From Aquila chrysaetos chrysaetos (Eukaryota; Chordata; Aves; Accipitriformes; Accipitridae), in contig NC_044030.1 in the NCBI RefSeq assembly GCF_900496995.4, positions 16,056,851-16,120,850 on the forward strand: a DNA stretch of 64,000 bases, given 5' to 3'. The notes under the pieces were generated by a model. It was not told the origin of the DNA, did no database searches, and saw nothing but the letters and a program-made list of their open reading frames with translations. The position numbers and the translations under genes are program-made. Shown here in pieces: positions 62,254-64,000 of the stretch. Within the stretch, counting starts at the first letter, position 1, and each line of letters begins with the position of its first letter.

Positions 62254-62539
62254 TCACAACTAAGCAAACAACTGAGGTAGTATGAACCACCTGCTGGCTT
62301 CACCGTATTTTAAATCTGAGATACCTTTGACAGGCAACAATAAAAAGTGCTAAAAATCTGCAAGATGTAAGTCTTTATCGTGAGCCCCTTTTGTCAAAGA
62401 CTATGTCTTCCTGTGAAAAGCTTAGGGAAATACCATCAACCTTCAGCCTTAAGGACCTGTATGTAATAAACACTGTACCTATTAGATGACAGGACTATGA
62501 AAGGGGAAACTATGAAGTTGACAAAACAACAATTACAGA

Positions 62540-62730
62540 ATTAAGTTTGGAAGTCTCTAGTCCAACAGATTCCTCAACTTTAAGTGAGGTCAGCTTGCTC
62601 AGGGCCTTGACCAACTCCTTGTCCAGTTGGGTTAAGAAAAATTCTTTCCTTACACTCAAGCAGAATTTTTTCTCTTTTGCAAGCTATTGCCATTGCCTAT
62701 TACTGTGCAATTCTGTCAAGAGTTTGCTCA
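62540..62730 (+). repeat. Possible old CR1-like fragment in SMU1 intron
   Basis: 'tctagtccaac…' through 'agaaaaattctttccttacac' to 'gccattgcctattactgtgcaattctgtcaag' resembles the non-coding end of an old CR1 subfamily. Diverged; family call uncertain. Confidence 0.4.
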
Positions 62731-63199
62731 GTCATCTAAAAGGAAATCATATTGCTAATCTGTATCTGCCTTAAATTGTAGTACCTACTGGCTACAGAAA
62801 TACAATTTTCAGGCAGAAGTCTGAAGCCTTGAGAATGAAATTCTTTATTCCATTTGAAGCTTGCTGTCCTTGATTCAACATCCACCCTTACATAATTTCA
62901 ATTAAAGTGCTTATGCTATAGTTCACATATATCAGGATTTAAACAGCTGAACATCTCTCATTAAGATGTTTTGTAATGCCTGTTCACTGTGCAGTTGCCT
63001 CCAGATCCACACATTTCTTCATTTGGTCTTTACAGTAGACAAGAGCCTAAAGCCATTAAACATATTACATAATCCCATTCAATTAAACACAAAACAGAGT
63101 CGTCAAGCACTGGATCAATCTGATTCACAATGCAAGGACCACATCCTGCAACTCAATTTTGAAAATGACATATGAGGAAGTTGAAAACCTTGACAAACC

Positions 63200-63620
63200 A
63201 GAAAGCTAGACTGAGAGAAACCTCATGATGTTGAGAACAGATTGCTGCAGAACCACCTCAGCCACCAGTATCAACGGGGGGCTGACTGGCTGCAGAGGGG
63301 GTCTGCAGCAAAGGACCTGGCAGGCCTTGGGGAGAACAAAGTGAAAGCCAGCAGCTTGCTGTGGCATTGACAAAACCCAGCCACACACCAGATGCATTAG
63401 GAGAGGCACAGTGTGCAGATCAAGGTTCCTCCCTGTCTGTAGCCACCTCTGGAGGACTGTGTCCAGTTTTGGGCCCTCACTAAGGGGCCACTAAGATGGC
63501 CAGAGGGCTGTACCACATGATGCATGAGGAGAGGCTGAGAGGGCTGGGTGTGTTCAGGCCACAGAAGTGAAAGTTCAGGAGCATCTAATTGCTGTCTTCC
63601 TTGTAGACAAATAAGTTAAA
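63200..63620 (+). repeat. Degenerate CR1 LINE fragment in SMU1 intron
   Basis: The stretch 'ggaggactgtgtccagttttgggccctcac' followed by 'catgaggagaggctgagagggctgggtgtgttcag' matches the C-terminal and tail region of CR1 ORF2, with many gaps. It lies antisense to SMU1. Confidence 0.75.
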
Positions 63621-64000
63621 TTATTAAGTAAATCAGGATAACCTCAAAGAAGAAAAATAACTGTGTACTAGACAAAACTGACCTAAGCTGCTTTCAACTG
63701 CAGGAAAGTGTCTGCGTAGCAACAGAATAGCTTTGTTGCAAACCAAATCTACCCAGCAGTTGGCAAATTCCACTCAGTAACAAGACACCTAATAGGTGCA
63801 GAATCAGAATTACTGCACTCCACAAATGTTAAGCAACACTTTCCAGATGCTAAGAGCTGCAGGAACAGCAGTTTGATGAGGTTGCTGCTCATCTGGTAAC
63901 TTAGATTAGAACAGAGTTTTGAGTATTTTTGTGACTATTTGCTAGTATTAAAAGTAACAATTAACTTTCATTTTTGCTTCTATCCACCCTGAAATGATCC
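63621..64000 (-). other. SMU1: SMU1 intron reaching the window edge
   Basis: No exon or repeat recognised; the upstream SMU1 exons must lie further right. Confidence 0.6.

Overview
The window looks like bird nuclear DNA. It has large vertebrate genes with short exons, CR1 LINE fragments and two LTR families of a type common in neoavian birds. Five host genes are recognisable from protein sequence. In chicken these genes lie on the Z chromosome, so Z linkage is likely; this is recalled synteny, not something the window proves. I saw no sign of an unknown biological system.

Layout. (1) 182-18269, plus strand: the 3' part of ELP1 (IKBKAP), 24 coding exons whose sizes and phases match human exons 14-37, ending in a stop codon. 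A poly(A) signal with a G-rich tract follows near 18.9 kb. (2) 20785-22053, minus strand: an intronless actin-like gene, best matched to ACTL7A, tail to tail with ELP1 as in human 9q31. (3) 23861-34375, minus strand: APTX (aprataxin), complete in seven coding exons. (4) About 34.9-36.4 kb: a CpG island between the diverging APTX and DNAJA1 genes, with CCAAT, GC boxes and a perfect heat-shock element. (5) 36123-43553, plus strand: DNAJA1, complete in eight coding exons, 397 residues, with a CaaX end. (6) 43.9-57 kb: spacer dominated by repeats. A plus-strand CR1 LINE (47.9-55.7 kb) is interrupted by a broken ERVL-like provirus with paired LTRs (48380-52839) and by a second, unrelated solo LTR (52960-54047). 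(7) 57.1-62.2 kb, minus strand: the 3' end of SMU1 (last four coding exons and a long 3' UTR); the rest lies beyond the right edge, with a degenerate CR1 copy near 63.4 kb.

Functional picture. These are housekeeping genes with separate jobs: Elongator scaffold (ELP1), single-strand break repair (APTX), Hsp70 co-chaperone (DNAJA1), spliceosome factor (SMU1) and a probably testis-specific actin-related protein (ACTL7A). APTX, DNAJA1 and SMU1 keep the order and strands of human 9p21, while ELP1 and ACTL7A belong to human 9q31. The joint between the two blocks lies in the 1.6-1.8 kb between ACTL7A and the APTX 3' end.

The points most worth a second look are the loss of the first histidine of the HIT triad in APTX, two GC-AG introns, the changed splice donor at the ELP1 exon whose human counterpart is mis-spliced in familial dysautonomia, the heat-shock element at the DNAJA1 start, and the nested repeat block.
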